A stretch of 64,000 nt of DNA from Simiduia aestuariiviva. GTDB taxonomy: Bacteria; Pseudomonadota; Gammaproteobacteria; Pseudomonadales; Cellvibrionaceae. A model generated the notes under the pieces. The model was given only the letters and a program-made list of their open reading frames with translations. It ran no database searches and was not told the origin of the DNA. The stretch covers positions 361,348 to 425,347 of the forward strand of contig NZ_JACHXZ010000004.1 in the NCBI RefSeq assembly GCF_014192475.1. Reading direction: 5' to 3'. The translations under genes were made by a program, and so were the position numbers. Positions 54,131-64,000 of the stretch are shown piece after piece (the stretch's first letter is position 1; each line of letters begins with the position of its first letter).

Positions 54131-55255
54131 TCACGGTAACCGCTCGTAGCCACACTCCGTTGATATCACGCTGCCTTGCAGCTCCAATTCATTGAGCAGG
54201 CGATGCAACTGTGCCACGTCAAACTCACCCGTCTCCATCAGGGCTTCAAAGGGCATTCGCTCTGTGCCTAATAAATGCAGAACCCGGGCGCTATCATCGG
54301 ATACTGGCAGTAAGTCGGCGCTCACTTCATCACAGTTAGACGGCGATAACGCCAGATGGCCCAAGCCCGCCCCTAAGTGCTCAACAATGTGAGAGGGGTT
54401 TGAAACTAACTGCGCGCCCTCGCGTATCAGCCAATTGCAGCCTTCACTGACGGCGCTGTAGATTGAACCGGGAATTGCGAAAACCTCACGATTTTGCTCA
54501 AGCGCTAGACGGGCAGTGATCAATGAACCACTTTTAAGGGCCGCTTCTACCACCAAGGTACCTAAACTCAAGCCACTGATAATACGGTTGCGACGAGGAA
54601 AGTGCCCGGGCTCTGGCTTCACACCCAGGGCAAACTCTGAAACCAGCGCGCCGCCCTCCGCCACTATCCGTTCAGCCAAGGCGCGATGAGATGCCGGATA
54701 GATGCCATCGAGTCCTGAACCCAACACCGCTACGGTTTTGCCACCAACTGTCAACGCTGCCTCATGCACTACTCCATCAATGCCCAAGGCCAAGCCGCTG
54801 GTAATCACAAAGCCGCCTTCGGCCAAAACTGAGGCAAAGCACTGGGCGGTTTTGCGGCCTGCAGCCGTGGGTTTACGCGAACCGACTATGGCTATTTGAG
54901 GCAGTGCAAGCGCCTCCGGTTCACCGGCGACATGGAGCAACAAAGGCCCCTGAACCTCCCGAAGTAGCTCGGGATAATCCTCGTCAAATTGCGTGATTAG
55001 GTGGTGATGTGGCTGATCCAGCCAATCGGTTAAGCGCGCTAAACGGGTCGCCAGCCAATTGCCGGGAATGTCCGCCAACCAGTCGCACAGCAAGCGCGCA
55101 CCGCTATCACCCAAAAGGCGCGCTTGGTCTTGATAGGAAAGTTGTATGAGCTGTTCGGGGCTCGGTAACGAGGCCTGCAGTGCCTGCCACTTTATGGGAC
55201 CCAGTCCGGGGATATGGTGCAGAGCGATGAGTAGATCGCGAAGGGAAAGTGCCAT
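54131..55255 (-). CDS. dprA: DNA-processing protein A
   Basis: DprA binds incoming single-stranded DNA and loads RecA in natural transformation. The 374-residue product has an N-terminal helical domain (ALHHIPGLGPIKWQAL), a Rossmann core (VGSRKPTAAGRKTA, GLALGIDGVVHEAAL, LGSGLDGIYPASH, HFPRRNRIISGLS) and a C-terminal winged helix. I chose the ATG at 55255, with AGGA nine bases upstream; an ATG three codons earlier is poorly spaced. Confidence 0.95.
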   Translation of the reverse strand: MALSLRDLLIALHHIPGLGPIKWQALQASLPSPEQLIQLSYQDQARLLGDSGARLLCDWLADIPGNWLATRLARLTDWLDQPHHHLITQFDEDYPELLREVQGPLLLHVAGEPEALALPQIAIVGSRKPTAAGRKTAQCFASVLAEGGFVITSGLALGIDGVVHEAALTVGGKTVAVLGSGLDGIYPASHRALAERIVAEGGALVSEFALGVKPEPGHFPRRNRIISGLSLGTLVVEAALKSGSLITARLALEQNREVFAIPGSIYSAVSEGCNWLIREGAQLVSNPSHIVEHLGAGLGHLALSPSNCDEVSADLLPVSDDSARVLHLLGTERMPFEALMETGEFDVAQLHRLLNELELQGSVISTECGYERLP

Positions 55256-55281
55256 GGTGTTCATCCTTGAACGGCGTCCAT

Positions 55282-55307
55282 AAAAAAGCCGGCTCTGGGC
55301 CGGCTTT
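55282..55307 (-). terminator. Rho-independent terminator after the LysM gene
   Basis: On the minus strand a nine-pair stem (55307-55299 with 55293-55285; GCCGGC core, five-base loop) is followed by a run of six T (55287-55282). It follows the LysM gene stop (55314) and precedes dprA, so it should end the LysM transcript. Confidence 0.85.
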
Positions 55308-55313
55308 AATTCA

Positions 55314-56357
55314 TCAGGGGTTTATTACCCGGTCGTTAATCGCCAGTGGGCGAGTGGCGTCGAGCACTATGCCGAAGCTCATCTTCTCAAAAATGCGGAA
55401 AACCATTAATAATCCAGCGCGCTCATCGGGCAATTTAACAGGCTTACCGGTGACGCGGTCGCGCACCACTTTCCCCGCTTTCATAATCGCCAAGATATCC
55501 CCTGCTTGCAGGGCATCGCGCTGGCCGCGGTTGATCGCGACAACATTCATGCGACCCACCTGCGTAACGCCACCTTCGACGGTCATAATAACGCCATTGA
55601 TTTCTTTCTCAGGTGCCTTCGGGTAAAAGGTACTGGCCACTGAGCGATCGGCGCTGGGCAACAAGCGGTCTTCAATCAAAATTTCTTGCGTCGTTCGGGT
55701 GACATCCATGGTGGCAATATCGCCCTCGATGGCCGCAACGCGCACTGCGCCTACATCCAACGCTTGATAACCGAGGAACTCACCGGTTTCTGGGTCTTTA
55801 AAGCTCTTGCCCTTCCGATAGATACCATACACGGGCACAGAGGGGTCGATTTCGCCACGCGCATATAAATAGTCACCTGCGCCACTGATCAATCGACCAT
55901 CTTCGCCCGCCAATACATAGGCGGCGTTGTTGTACTCATCGGGCATGACGATGCGACTACCCGTTAGGAAGCTGTTAATAGCATCCAAGGGAATGGCCGG
56001 AATGGCCGCTGCCACGGGTTGATAGCGAATTTTGGGCGAGAGCTTTTCAACACCAGGTGACATCTTGGTCGTGGGCTTGCCGCGCTCGATGGCGAGGCGA
56101 GGCTTGCCGTCGAGGTAGACCAGACTGATCACATCGCCGGGATAAATAAGGTGGGGATTGTCAATTTGAGGATTGACCTGCCAGATTTCTGGCCACATCC
56201 ACGGGTTTTCCAAGAACTTGCCGGAAATATCCCAAAGGGTATCGCCCTCAGTTACGCGGTAGCTGTCGGGCCTGTCACTGCGGATTTGTACATCTTCGCC
56301 AAACGCTGCGGCACACAATACCAGCGACGCCGCCAAACCCAAAAATAGCTTTTTCAT
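55314..56357 (-). CDS. LysM-domain exported protein
   Basis: The product from the ATG at 56357 is 347 residues: a signal peptide ending AFGE, then a LysM domain (SYRVTEGDTLWDISGKFLE; NPHLIYPGDVISLVY) that binds peptidoglycan, then a C-terminal region of about 230 residues of beta-rich character with RDALQAGDILAIMKAGKVVR. This family is encoded between dprA and def in Pseudomonas-type genomes. Its exact function is not known. A TTG start three codons upstream is less likely. Confidence 0.9.
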   Translation of the reverse strand: MKKLFLGLAASLVLCAAAFGEDVQIRSDRPDSYRVTEGDTLWDISGKFLENPWMWPEIWQVNPQIDNPHLIYPGDVISLVYLDGKPRLAIERGKPTTKMSPGVEKLSPKIRYQPVAAAIPAIPLDAINSFLTGSRIVMPDEYNNAAYVLAGEDGRLISGAGDYLYARGEIDPSVPVYGIYRKGKSFKDPETGEFLGYQALDVGAVRVAAIEGDIATMDVTRTTQEILIEDRLLPSADRSVASTFYPKAPEKEINGVIMTVEGGVTQVGRMNVVAINRGQRDALQAGDILAIMKAGKVVRDRVTGKPVKLPDERAGLLMVFRIFEKMSFGIVLDATRPLAINDRVINP

Positions 56358-56632
56358 AGAAACCAATCCTGTTTCTCGCGGCCTTTAGGGAATAACTCGG
56401 CCTCATAGGAGAATTTAGACGTTATAATAGCGCAACAAAACCGGTTGCCCTGCGACTGTCATTCCGCCACTGTCTGGGAGACAATGTGCCACCGTTGGAA
56501 TAAGACTACAACGGCTTTGCATTTTGCCTCTGCCAACTGCGTGCAGGGTGGTTTAATTTCGGCTTAAATGCTGTCTGATCATAATGTTAGCAGCGACTGT
56601 TGCCTTTTTACTAGAAGTTTGTCACACCGTTT

Positions 56633-57139
56633 ATGGCTAAACTCGAGATATTAGAATTTCCTGATCCGCGCTTGCGCACTCTGGCCGAGCCTGTAACTGA
56701 GGTTACCGACGCCACCCGCAAGCTTATCGATGACATGTTTGAGACCATGTACGCCTGCCCCGGCATTGGCTTGGCGGCCACGCAGGTGAACGTTCACCAA
56801 CGCATTGTGGTGATCGATATCAGCGAAGATCAAAGCGAACCACTGGTGTTCATCAACCCTGAAATCGACGTGCTCGATGCTGAGAAAGAAGCCTACGATG
56901 AAGGTTGCTTATCGGTGCCTGGGTTCTACGAAACCGTAGAAAGACCCGCACATATTCGGGTAACAGCACTCGATCGTGACGGAAAAAGCTTTGAAATGAA
57001 GCCAAATGGCCTTTTGGCCACCTGCATTCAACACGAGTTGGATCACCTTAATGGCAAGCTATTTGTCGATCATATTTCCAACCTCAAGCGCGACCGCATC
57101 CGCAAAAAGTTGGAAAAGCAGCACCGCATGCGGGCCTGA
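56633..57139 (+). CDS. def: Peptide deformylase
   Basis: Def removes the formyl group from new polypeptides. The 168-residue product carries all three motifs: [16 protein letters not shown] (metal Cys) and QHELDHLNG (metal His pair with the catalytic Glu). The ribosome site is not obvious. The divergent region to the LysM gene (56358-56632) holds a TATAAT at 56423-56428 without a clear -35. It starts the def-fmt-rsmB-trkA-trkH run. Confidence 0.97.
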   Translation: MAKLEILEFPDPRLRTLAEPVTEVTDATRKLIDDMFETMYACPGIGLAATQVNVHQRIVVIDISEDQSEPLVFINPEIDVLDAEKEAYDEGCLSVPGFYETVERPAHIRVTALDRDGKSFEMKPNGLLATCIQHELDHLNGKLFVDHISNLKRDRIRKKLEKQHRMRA

Positions 57140-57174
57140 GGCCCGCACCTTCTTCGCCTGATTGAGAGCTCCGC

Positions 57175-58140
57175 ATGAGTGCCCTGCGCATTATTTTCGC
57201 CGGTACCCCGGATTTCGCGGCCGAACATTTGGCCGCTTTGTTGGAATCCCACCACCAGGTGGTGGCGGTCTTCACCCAACCCGACCGACCCGCTGGCAGG
57301 GGCAAAAAATTGCAGGCCAGCCCTGTCAAAGAATTAGCCCAATCCAACCACATTCCCGTGCACCAGCCTGAGCGCCTGCGCAGTGCAGAGGACCAGTCGC
57401 TGGTACGCCAGTATGATGCCGACCTCATGGTAGTGGTTGCCTATGGGCTGCTATTGCCTCAAGCGGTGCTGGATATGCCCCGCTTAGGTTGCATCAATGT
57501 GCACGCGTCTTTATTGCCGCGCTGGCGTGGTGCAGCGCCAATTCAGCGCTGTATTGAAGCGGGCGACACTGAAACCGGTGTCACAATTATGCAAATGGAT
57601 GCGGGATTAGACACCGGTGCCATGCTCACTGTCAGCCGCTGCGCCATCGATGCTCAGGAAACATCGGCCAGTCTGCACGACAAACTCATCACACTGGGGC
57701 GCCCTGCGCTCATTGAAGCCGTAGACCTACTGGCCGAGAATCGGGCAACGGCCGTTGCCCAAGACGACAGCCTGGCCACCTACGCGCACAAACTCACAAA
57801 AGAAGAAGCGCGCATTGATTGGCGACTTCCCGCAGACGTTATCGCCCGCCGCGTGCGTGCGTTTAATCCCTTCCCCGTTGCATTTACCACAATAGGCGAA
57901 GCGCGATTGCGCATCTGGTCGGCAGTAGCGGTGCGCGAATCCAGCGGCGCTGCCGCCGGCACGCTCACTGAAATTGTGGGAAGCGGCAGCCAAACTACGC
58001 TGCGCATTGCCTGTGGAGAGGGCCAGTTGGAGGTGACTCACCTGCAGTTGCCCGGCAAAAAAGCCATGGCTGTGGTTGATTGCTTGGCGGGCTATCGCGC
58101 CCAGTTCGCGCTCGGCTCGATACTTGGCGACGCTGAATGA
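57175..58140 (+). CDS. fmt: Methionyl-tRNA formyltransferase
   Basis: Fmt formylates initiator methionyl-tRNA. The 321-residue product has the formyl-folate site (FAGTPDFAAEHLAALL, INVHASLLPRWRGAAPIQ with catalytic Asn/His, and MQMDAGLDTGAML) and the C-terminal OB-like tRNA domain. It follows def after 35 bases and its stop overlaps rsmB by four. Confidence 0.97.
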   Translation: MSALRIIFAGTPDFAAEHLAALLESHHQVVAVFTQPDRPAGRGKKLQASPVKELAQSNHIPVHQPERLRSAEDQSLVRQYDADLMVVVAYGLLLPQAVLDMPRLGCINVHASLLPRWRGAAPIQRCIEAGDTETGVTIMQMDAGLDTGAMLTVSRCAIDAQETSASLHDKLITLGRPALIEAVDLLAENRATAVAQDDSLATYAHKLTKEEARIDWRLPADVIARRVRAFNPFPVAFTTIGEARLRIWSAVAVRESSGAAAGTLTEIVGSGSQTTLRIACGEGQLEVTHLQLPGKKAMAVVDCLAGYRAQFALGSILGDAE

Positions 58141-59429
58141 ACAGCCGAGCTCTCGCGGCACAAGCGCTAGCGCAAGTCCTAAACGACGGCCAATCACTGG
58201 CGACCGTCTTGCCGCGCACATTGGCGCGCACACCAGAGCGCGATCGAGGCCTGGTATCTGAACTCTGTTACGGCGGCTGTCGCTGGTTTCATCGCTACAA
58301 TCCGGTGGTGCAGCAACTGCTGAGCAAATCTTTTAAACCCAAAGATACCGACTTGCTCGCGCTGTTGATCCTAGGCATCTACCAATTGGAGCAGATGCGC
58401 GTACCCGACCACGCCGCGCTAGCCAATACGGTCGAGGCCTGCAGAGCACTGAAAAAGGACTGGGCAACCAAGGTCGTCAACGGGGTTTTACGTAATTTCC
58501 AGCGCAATCGCGCCAAGTTAATGGCAGATGCCGACAAGTTGCCCGGCGTACAACACAGCCACCCGCGCTGGATCCACAAGGCATTGAGCCAACACTGGCC
58601 GGCGCAGGTGGCCGACATCGAAGTCGCCAATAACCAACACCCGCCACTCGCACTGCGCTGTGCCGCTGAGCTAGATCGCGATAGCTATCTAGCCACACTG
58701 GCGAGCGCTGGCATTGCGTCTAGCTCAGGTGCATTGGCGAACCAAAGCGTTATTCTCGACACTGCGTGCGACGTCACGCAATTGCCTTGCTTTGCCACGG
58801 GGCAGGTGAGCGTACAGGATGAAGCCGCCCAACTGGCAGCTGAATTACTGCCCATACCCACTGGTGGGCGAGTGCTCGACAGCTGTTGCGCGCCGGGCGG
58901 TAAAAGCGTGCACCTACTGCAACAAAACCCGGGCATCGCGCTGGTGGGTGTAGACGCAGATGCCGATCGACTGTCACGCGTGCAAGAAAACCTCGACCGC
59001 TGCCAGCAGACCGCACAACTATTGGTGGGCGACGCCGCCGAGCCCAGCAGCTGGTGGGATCAAGTTCCCTTTGATGCAATCTTGCTCGACGCGCCCTGTT
59101 CCGCCACCGGTGTGATTCGCCGGCACCCCGACATCAAGCTACTGCGCAAGCCCGCCGATATTGATAAGCTGGCGGCGCTGCAACAGCGCATTTTGACGGC
59201 CCTGTGGCCGCTGTTAGCGCCCGGTGGCCACCTGCTATACGCGACCTGCTCGGTCATGCCGCAGGAAAACACGCTGGTGATGGAACACTTTTTAGCAAAT
59301 AACGAGAACGCTCAGGAAGTGCCACTACCCGACCGGTGGGGAGTTGCACAAGCCGCCGGTCGGCAACTGTTGCCTGGGCAACACAACAGCGACGGCTTCT
59401 ACTATTGTCTGGTTCAGAAATTGCCCTAA
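58137..59429 (+). CDS. rsmB: 16S rRNA (cytosine-967) methyltransferase
   Basis: RsmB makes m5C967 in 16S rRNA. The 430-residue product has an N-terminal NusB-like RNA domain (about 5-140) and a Rossmann methyltransferase domain with SCCAPGGKSVHLL, DAPCSATGVIRRHPDIKLL (one catalytic Cys) and YATCSVMPQEN (the other). It overlaps the end of fmt by four bases. Confidence 0.96.
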   Translation: MNSRALAAQALAQVLNDGQSLATVLPRTLARTPERDRGLVSELCYGGCRWFHRYNPVVQQLLSKSFKPKDTDLLALLILGIYQLEQMRVPDHAALANTVEACRALKKDWATKVVNGVLRNFQRNRAKLMADADKLPGVQHSHPRWIHKALSQHWPAQVADIEVANNQHPPLALRCAAELDRDSYLATLASAGIASSSGALANQSVILDTACDVTQLPCFATGQVSVQDEAAQLAAELLPIPTGGRVLDSCCAPGGKSVHLLQQNPGIALVGVDADADRLSRVQENLDRCQQTAQLLVGDAAEPSSWWDQVPFDAILLDAPCSATGVIRRHPDIKLLRKPADIDKLAALQQRILTALWPLLAPGGHLLYATCSVMPQENTLVMEHFLANNENAQEVPLPDRWGVAQAAGRQLLPGQHNSDGFYYCLVQKLP

Positions 59430-59458
59430 CGCTAACGGCATAAGGATCTCGGTCGACC

Positions 59459-60844
59459 ATGAAAATTATTATTCTTGGTGCAGGACAGGTGGGTGGCACC
59501 CTCGCGGTCAATTTAGCCAGCGAATCGAACGACATTACAGTAGTGGATACCAATTCAGCGCTGCTCGAGGACCTGCGCGATCGCATTGACATCGGCGTAG
59601 TCACCGGCAGTGCCAGCCACCCTAACGTCCTCATCAGCGCCGGCATTGAAGACGCCGACATGCTGGTAGCTGTCACCAGTAACGATGAAATCAATATGGT
59701 GGCCTGTCAGGTGGCTCACAGTTTATTTCGTACGCCCACTAAAATCGCGCGCGTGCGTTCTCAAGCCTACTTGTCGCAAGGCAATTTATTTTCCAATGAT
59801 GTGATACCTATCGACGTACTCATCAGCCCTGAGCGCTTGGTATCCGATTACATCTATCGCCTAATTGAACACCCCGGCGCTCTGCAAGTATTGGATTTTG
59901 CAGAGGGACGCGTGCAATTGGTCGCCGTGCGCGCCTATTACGGCGGGCCGTTAGTGGGCCAAGAACTCCGCTATTTGCGCCAACATATGCCGTCCGTGGA
60001 CACGCGCGTCGCCGCTATTTATCGGCGCGGCAAAGCCATGATGCCTGAGGGCTCAAGCGTCATTGAAGCGGATGACGAAGTCTTTTTTATCGCCGCCAAA
60101 GCAGACATTCGCGCAGTAATGAGCGAGCTTCGGCGTCTGGAGAGTTCTTACAAGCGCATTATCATTGCTGGCGGGGGCAACATCGGTTCGCGCTTGGCGG
60201 CGCAACTGGAAAAGCGCTACTCGGTAAAGATCATCGAGTTTAATGAAGCGCGCTGCAACAGTTTGTCTGAAGAACTCGAGGATACCATCGTGTTGCTGGG
60301 CAGCGCGTCAGACCAAGATTTGCTACTCGAGGAGAATATCGAAGATACGGATGTATTTTTGGCGTTAACCAATGACGATGAAGCCAACATCATGTCTTCC
60401 ATGCTCGCCAAGCGCTTAGGTGCGCGCAAAGTGATGACCTTGATCAATAACGCAGCCTATGTGGATTTAGTGCAAGGGGGTGAGATCGATATTGCCATCA
60501 GCCCGCAAACCACCACCATTGGCAGCCTGCTTACCCATGTGCGCCGCGGCGATATGGTCAATGTTCACTCGCTGCGCCGCGGTGCGGCAGAGGCCATTGA
60601 AGTCATTGCCCACGGCGACAGTAAAACCTCGCGTGTCGTGGGACGCGCCATAGAAGATATCGACCTACCCGAGGGAGCCAGTATCGGTGCCATTGTCCGC
60701 GAGCACGATACCGGTAGCGAAGTTATCATTGCCCATGACGATGTGGTGGTAAAAACCGGAGATCACGTCATCGTATTTTTGGTGAATAAAAAATATACCA
60801 AAGATGTCGAGCGCTTGTTCCAAGTTGGGTTTTCTTTTTTCTAA
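59459..60844 (+). CDS. trkA: Trk potassium transport regulator TrkA
   Basis: TrkA is the cytosolic NAD-binding subunit that gates TrkH. The 461-residue product has two RCK units: nucleotide loops [10 protein letters not shown] at the N-terminus and [10 protein letters not shown] near residue 240, each followed by an RCK_C segment. An AAGGA site precedes the ATG. trkH follows after 21 bases. Confidence 0.97.
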   Translation: MKIIILGAGQVGGTLAVNLASESNDITVVDTNSALLEDLRDRIDIGVVTGSASHPNVLISAGIEDADMLVAVTSNDEINMVACQVAHSLFRTPTKIARVRSQAYLSQGNLFSNDVIPIDVLISPERLVSDYIYRLIEHPGALQVLDFAEGRVQLVAVRAYYGGPLVGQELRYLRQHMPSVDTRVAAIYRRGKAMMPEGSSVIEADDEVFFIAAKADIRAVMSELRRLESSYKRIIIAGGGNIGSRLAAQLEKRYSVKIIEFNEARCNSLSEELEDTIVLLGSASDQDLLLEENIEDTDVFLALTNDDEANIMSSMLAKRLGARKVMTLINNAAYVDLVQGGEIDIAISPQTTTIGSLLTHVRRGDMVNVHSLRRGAAEAIEVIAHGDSKTSRVVGRAIEDIDLPEGASIGAIVREHDTGSEVIIAHDDVVVKTGDHVIVFLVNKKYTKDVERLFQVGFSFF

Positions 60845-60865
60845 GGGATTTTAGCGGCCGCTGTT

Positions 60866-62314
60866 ATGCATTTTTCAGTTATCTTTAGGGTGTTGGGCGT
60901 ACTGCTGATGATTTTCAGCCTTACCCTCTTGCCGCCGTTTGCGCTGTCGCTGTGGCTCAACGACGATCATCATCACGCGTTTTTAATTGCCTTCGCGATT
61001 ACCTTTGCCACCGGCCTCGGTATCTGGCTGCCCGTTCATCGCGCCCGCCACGACCTGCAAACGCGCGACGGGTTTTTAATCACCGCACTGTTTTGGTCAG
61101 TGTTGGGGCTCTTTGGTTCCCTACCCTTTTATATCAGTGCTGAATTGGATGCCTCTTTTACGGATGCATTGTTTGAATCTATATCTGGCCTTACCACCAC
61201 CGGTGCGACGGTCTTTACCGGTCTCGATTTTTTACCAAAATCCATTTTGTATTATCGCCAGCAATTGCAATGGTTAGGCGGTATCGGGATCATCGTTATC
61301 GCGGTTGCGATACTACCGATGCTGGGAATTGGCGGCATGCAGCTGTACCGGGCAGAAACCCCCGGCCCCGTAAAAGACAGCAAATTAACACCTCGGATCA
61401 CCGAAACAGCGAAAGCGCTTTTTTTCATGTATGTCGCACTGACACTTCTGTGCGCGCTGGCCTATTGGCTCGGCGGGATGTCGGGATTCGATGCAATTTG
61501 CCACGCCTTTTCTACGGTGGCCATCGGCGGGTTTTCAACCCACGATGCGAGCATCGGCTTTTTTAATAGCCCAGTTATAATGGCCATCTGCACATTTTTT
61601 ATGTTCTTCTCAGGCATTAATTTTGCGCTGCACTTCTTCGGTTGGCGTGAACACAGCATTAGACAATACCTCAAGGACCCTGAGTGTCGCTTTTACAGCG
61701 CATGGATTTTAGTGGGTGCGTTAATCACTATTACCTATCTTTATTTCACGGGCACCTATGGCTTTTTTGATAGCTTAATGCACGGCAGTTTTGAATTTGT
61801 CTCTGTGTTAACCACCACGGGATTCGGTACAGCGGACTTCAGCGCTTGGCCAACATTCCTACCCTTCATGCTTTTTTTGTTTGCCTTCATGGGCGGTTGT
61901 GGCGGCTCTACGGCGGGCGGTATGAAAGTCATGCGGGTCATGCTGATTTGCAAGCAAGGCTATCGTGAAATTAAACGGTTAATTCACCCAAGCGCCATCA
62001 TTCCTATTAAGGTGGGTAAAAAATCGGTGCCCGATCGCGTTGTAGAAGCGGTGTGGGGCTTTTTTGCGGTCTATATCATTAGCTTTATGGTGATGTTTCT
62101 TTTGCTGCTCGCCACCGGTTTGGATTTTGTAACCAGCTTTTCCGCGGTGGGCGCGAGTATCAATAACCTCGGCCCCGGCATGGGCGATGTTGCTGCTCAC
62201 TATGGCAATATCAATGATCCCGCAAAATGGATTCTATGTTTTGCCATGCTGCTCGGACGGCTCGAGGTATTCACGCTATTGGTGTTATTCACGCCCATGT
62301 TTTGGCGCCGGTAA
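60866..62314 (+). CDS. trkH: Trk potassium transport channel TrkH
   Basis: The 482-residue membrane protein has four pore-type repeats with selectivity segments such as SGLTTTGATVF, FSTVAIGGFSTHD and TTTGFGTADF, and about ten hydrophobic helices. It pairs with trkA to import K+. In Pseudomonas trkH is elsewhere, so the trkA-trkH pairing is a local difference. Its stop lies one base from the stop of the convergent acyltransferase gene. Confidence 0.96.
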   Translation: MHFSVIFRVLGVLLMIFSLTLLPPFALSLWLNDDHHHAFLIAFAITFATGLGIWLPVHRARHDLQTRDGFLITALFWSVLGLFGSLPFYISAELDASFTDALFESISGLTTTGATVFTGLDFLPKSILYYRQQLQWLGGIGIIVIAVAILPMLGIGGMQLYRAETPGPVKDSKLTPRITETAKALFFMYVALTLLCALAYWLGGMSGFDAICHAFSTVAIGGFSTHDASIGFFNSPVIMAICTFFMFFSGINFALHFFGWREHSIRQYLKDPECRFYSAWILVGALITITYLYFTGTYGFFDSLMHGSFEFVSVLTTTGFGTADFSAWPTFLPFMLFLFAFMGGCGGSTAGGMKVMRVMLICKQGYREIKRLIHPSAIIPIKVGKKSVPDRVVEAVWGFFAVYIISFMVMFLLLLATGLDFVTSFSAVGASINNLGPGMGDVAAHYGNINDPAKWILCFAMLLGRLEVFTLLVLFTPMFWRR

Positions 62315-62315
62315 T

Positions 62316-63242
62316 CTAGCCTTTGGTAAAATCGTAGCGGCGCGGTTGGCCCGGCAGTACACGGCGAAAACGTTTGTATTCCCATTGGTATTGTTCGGGT
62401 GCCTGCTGCACCAGCTGCTCCACGCTGGCATTCAACCCACATAGAGATGTGCGCTCATCATCGCTGTAAATTGCGGCGTCCGGTTCATCCAGAACAAGCT
62501 TAAAACCCGCCTCGGTACGCAGGCAGGCACCGCTGAGCACCTTGCAGCCATTGCGTTGAATCAAATTGTAAATCAGTGTCATGGTCATGGCTTCGACGCC
62601 AAAAAACGGCGCAAAAGCCGCGCCACTGTCTCGCTCTGGCACTTGGTCCGGCAAGATCCCCGTGAGACCGCCGCGCTTTAGCCATTTAAACAACCCCATT
62701 ACCCCTTTGCGATTCGTTGGCAAAACCTCGGTGCCATCCACTTGGCGGTAATGCAAAATCAATTGATCAAACGCCGGCGAAGGGCTCGGTTGATACAGTA
62801 CTTTTAGATCGTCAATCTGTTGCAGGTAACGCCCCAAAAGTTCCCAATTGCCAATGTGGGGGGCCAAAATAATCACACCCTTGCCCTCGGCGAGGGCAGC
62901 TTTTAACCGAGCCTCTACCTCTGGTGCCACGGTAAGTTGCGTCGCCAATCGACGCCACGGCCAAGTCCAGATACGGCTCGATTCAAATAACAGATATACC
63001 GTATGCCGCAAGCTAGCGGTGGCCAGCTCAGATTGTTCTGACTGGGTTAAATTGGGGTAGCAGAGTGAAATATTTTCCCGGGTAACTTTCGCCCCGCGGG
63101 TGCCTAACCTGCCCATGGCACCGGCAATGCCACAGGCTAACCACCAAGAGACTGTCGTCGGTAGCAACGCTAGTAAACACAAAAATCCGTGAATTAAACG
63201 GCTGGTAAGGGGCAGCGGCTTCGGGGTCGGGCTCGATGACAT
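62316..63242 (-). CDS. Lipid A-type acyltransferase (LpxL/HtrB family)
   Basis: These inner-membrane enzymes add secondary fatty acids to lipid A. The 308-residue product has an N-terminal anchor (about 16-40) and the HX4E catalytic motif HIGNWE, followed by QPSPSPAFDQLILHYRQ and GLTGILPDQVPERDSG. The last motif is the usual acceptor-site region. The same gene is near glyQ in Pseudomonas. It converges on trkH with no intergenic gap. Whether the substrate is lipid A or another lysophospholipid cannot be told. Confidence 0.88.
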   Translation of the reverse strand: MSSSPTPKPLPLTSRLIHGFLCLLALLPTTVSWWLACGIAGAMGRLGTRGAKVTRENISLCYPNLTQSEQSELATASLRHTVYLLFESSRIWTWPWRRLATQLTVAPEVEARLKAALAEGKGVIILAPHIGNWELLGRYLQQIDDLKVLYQPSPSPAFDQLILHYRQVDGTEVLPTNRKGVMGLFKWLKRGGLTGILPDQVPERDSGAAFAPFFGVEAMTMTLIYNLIQRNGCKVLSGACLRTEAGFKLVLDEPDAAIYSDDERTSLCGLNASVEQLVQQAPEQYQWEYKRFRRVLPGQPRRYDFTKG

Positions 63243-63387
63243 GGTTGGTAGGCCAGTTATTGACTCTCAGGGGCGCGAGATTACCGCAAAAACGGCGCCA
63301 CGGCCAAAGTCTGCACTTACACCGGTGCACCGGCCCCGCTATAATTCGCACCTTTCCCTAAATTGACCGAGATTGCCCGGAGGCAAA

Positions 63388-64000
63388 GTGTCTGATTCCA
63401 AGGCGGGTGCCACACCCGATGTGAGCACCTTTCAGGGCCTGATATTAGCCCTGCAACAATATTGGGCCGAACAAGGCTGTGTGATACTTCAACCACTCGA
63501 TATGGAAGTGGGCGCAGGTACCTTTCACCCCGCCACTTTTTTGCGCGCAATCGGCCCAGAAACTTGGAACAGCGCCTACGTGCAACCTTGTCGCCGCCCC
63601 ACTGACGGCCGCTACGGCGAAAACCCGAATCGCCTGCAGCACTACTACCAATTCCAGGTGGTGATGAAGCCATCACCTGAAAATATCCAAGAGCTGTATC
63701 TCGGTTCACTCAAGCATTTGGGCCTCGACACGCTCGTGCATGACATTCGCTTTGTAGAAGACAACTGGGAGTCACCTACTTTGGGTGCCTGGGGCCTGGG
63801 TTGGGAAGTGTGGTTGAACGGTATGGAAGTTACCCAGTTCACCTACTTCCAACAGGTTGGCGGTTTGGAGTGCTACCCCGTGACAGGTGAGATCACCTAC
63901 GGCATCGAGCGCATCGCCATGTACCTACAGGGCGTTGATTCTATCTACGATCTCGTGTGGACCATTGGGCCCGACGGCAAGAAGGTCACCTACGGCGATG
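63388..64000 (+). CDS. glyQ: Glycyl-tRNA synthetase alpha subunit (partial)
   Basis: I translated this frame directly: it begins with GTG at 63388, after a GGAGG four bases upstream, and stays open to the right edge (204 codons). The sequence has the alpha-subunit marks [60 protein letters not shown] and [16 protein letters not shown]. GlyQ works with the GlyS beta subunit, which should follow outside the window. Confidence 0.96.
   Translation, partial: MSDSKAGATPDVSTFQGLILALQQYWAEQGCVILQPLDMEVGAGTFHPATFLRAIGPETWNSAYVQPCRRPTDGRYGENPNRLQHYYQFQVVMKPSPENIQELYLGSLKHLGLDTLVHDIRFVEDNWESPTLGAWGLGWEVWLNGMEVTQFTYFQQVGGLECYPVTGEITYGIERIAMYLQGVDSIYDLVWTIGPDGKKVTYGD

Noticed and set aside
56423-56428. 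TATAAT as the def promoter
   Set aside because: A perfect -10 is present but no acceptable -35 lies 16-18 bases upstream on the plus strand, nor a convincing pair on the minus strand.

Overview
The window is a gammaproteobacterial chromosome segment, most like a marine, aerobic member of the Cellvibrionales (order-level inference from gene content and order; not tested). It is dense in ordinary genes. I saw no rRNA, tRNA, CRISPR array, insertion sequence or prophage.

Layout: (1) 1-4595, minus strand: a small exported protein, a periplasmic TPR protein and a TPR lipoprotein that runs off the left edge. (2) 4795-17284, minus strand: a complete type II secretion operon gspC-D-E-F-G-H-I-J-K-L-M-N, with a flavin transferase gene (apbE) joined to gspN by a 4-base overlap. 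(3) 17495-29214: two divergent operons of exported proteins. One runs left (single-haem protein, di-haem LamG lipoprotein, Tat-exported DUF1501-like protein). The other runs right (di-haem HzsA-related beta-propeller lipoprotein, SH3/beta-barrel protein, second barrel, TlpA-like thioredoxin, DUF4266 lipoprotein with a Gly/Cys tail, DUF3570 barrel). This is the best candidate for a little-described system. (4) 29309-33638: an aromatic amino acid hydroxylase of the long type and the ycjX-ycjF pair. (5) 33737-38376: a TonB-dependent receptor, a YfiR-like periplasmic protein and a membrane GGDEF/EAL protein in one operon. (6) 38478-46057: cytochrome c oxidase with assembly genes (ctaC, ctaD, ctaG, ctaE; SURF1, a SCO-like protein, cyoE, SCO1). 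Heme A synthase (COX15/ctaA), which I expect between the SCO-like gene and cyoE from the Pseudomonas order, is absent. (7) 46458-51686: a MATE transporter, an unrecognised protein, yheV-prlC and a gamma carbonic anhydrase. (8) 51689-64000: a block I recognise as origin-proximal in Pseudomonas-like genomes: aroE-hemF-tsaC-dprA and a LysM gene on minus, def-fmt-rsmB-trkA-trkH on plus, a lipid A acyltransferase-like gene, and the start of glyQ.

How parts may work together: the type II system, apbE, TlpA and the haem/Tat/barrel cluster all act on exported proteins, so region 3 may be a redox or binding assembly of the outer membrane or cell surface. That is inference from gene order and export signals; no biochemical role can be read from the sequence.
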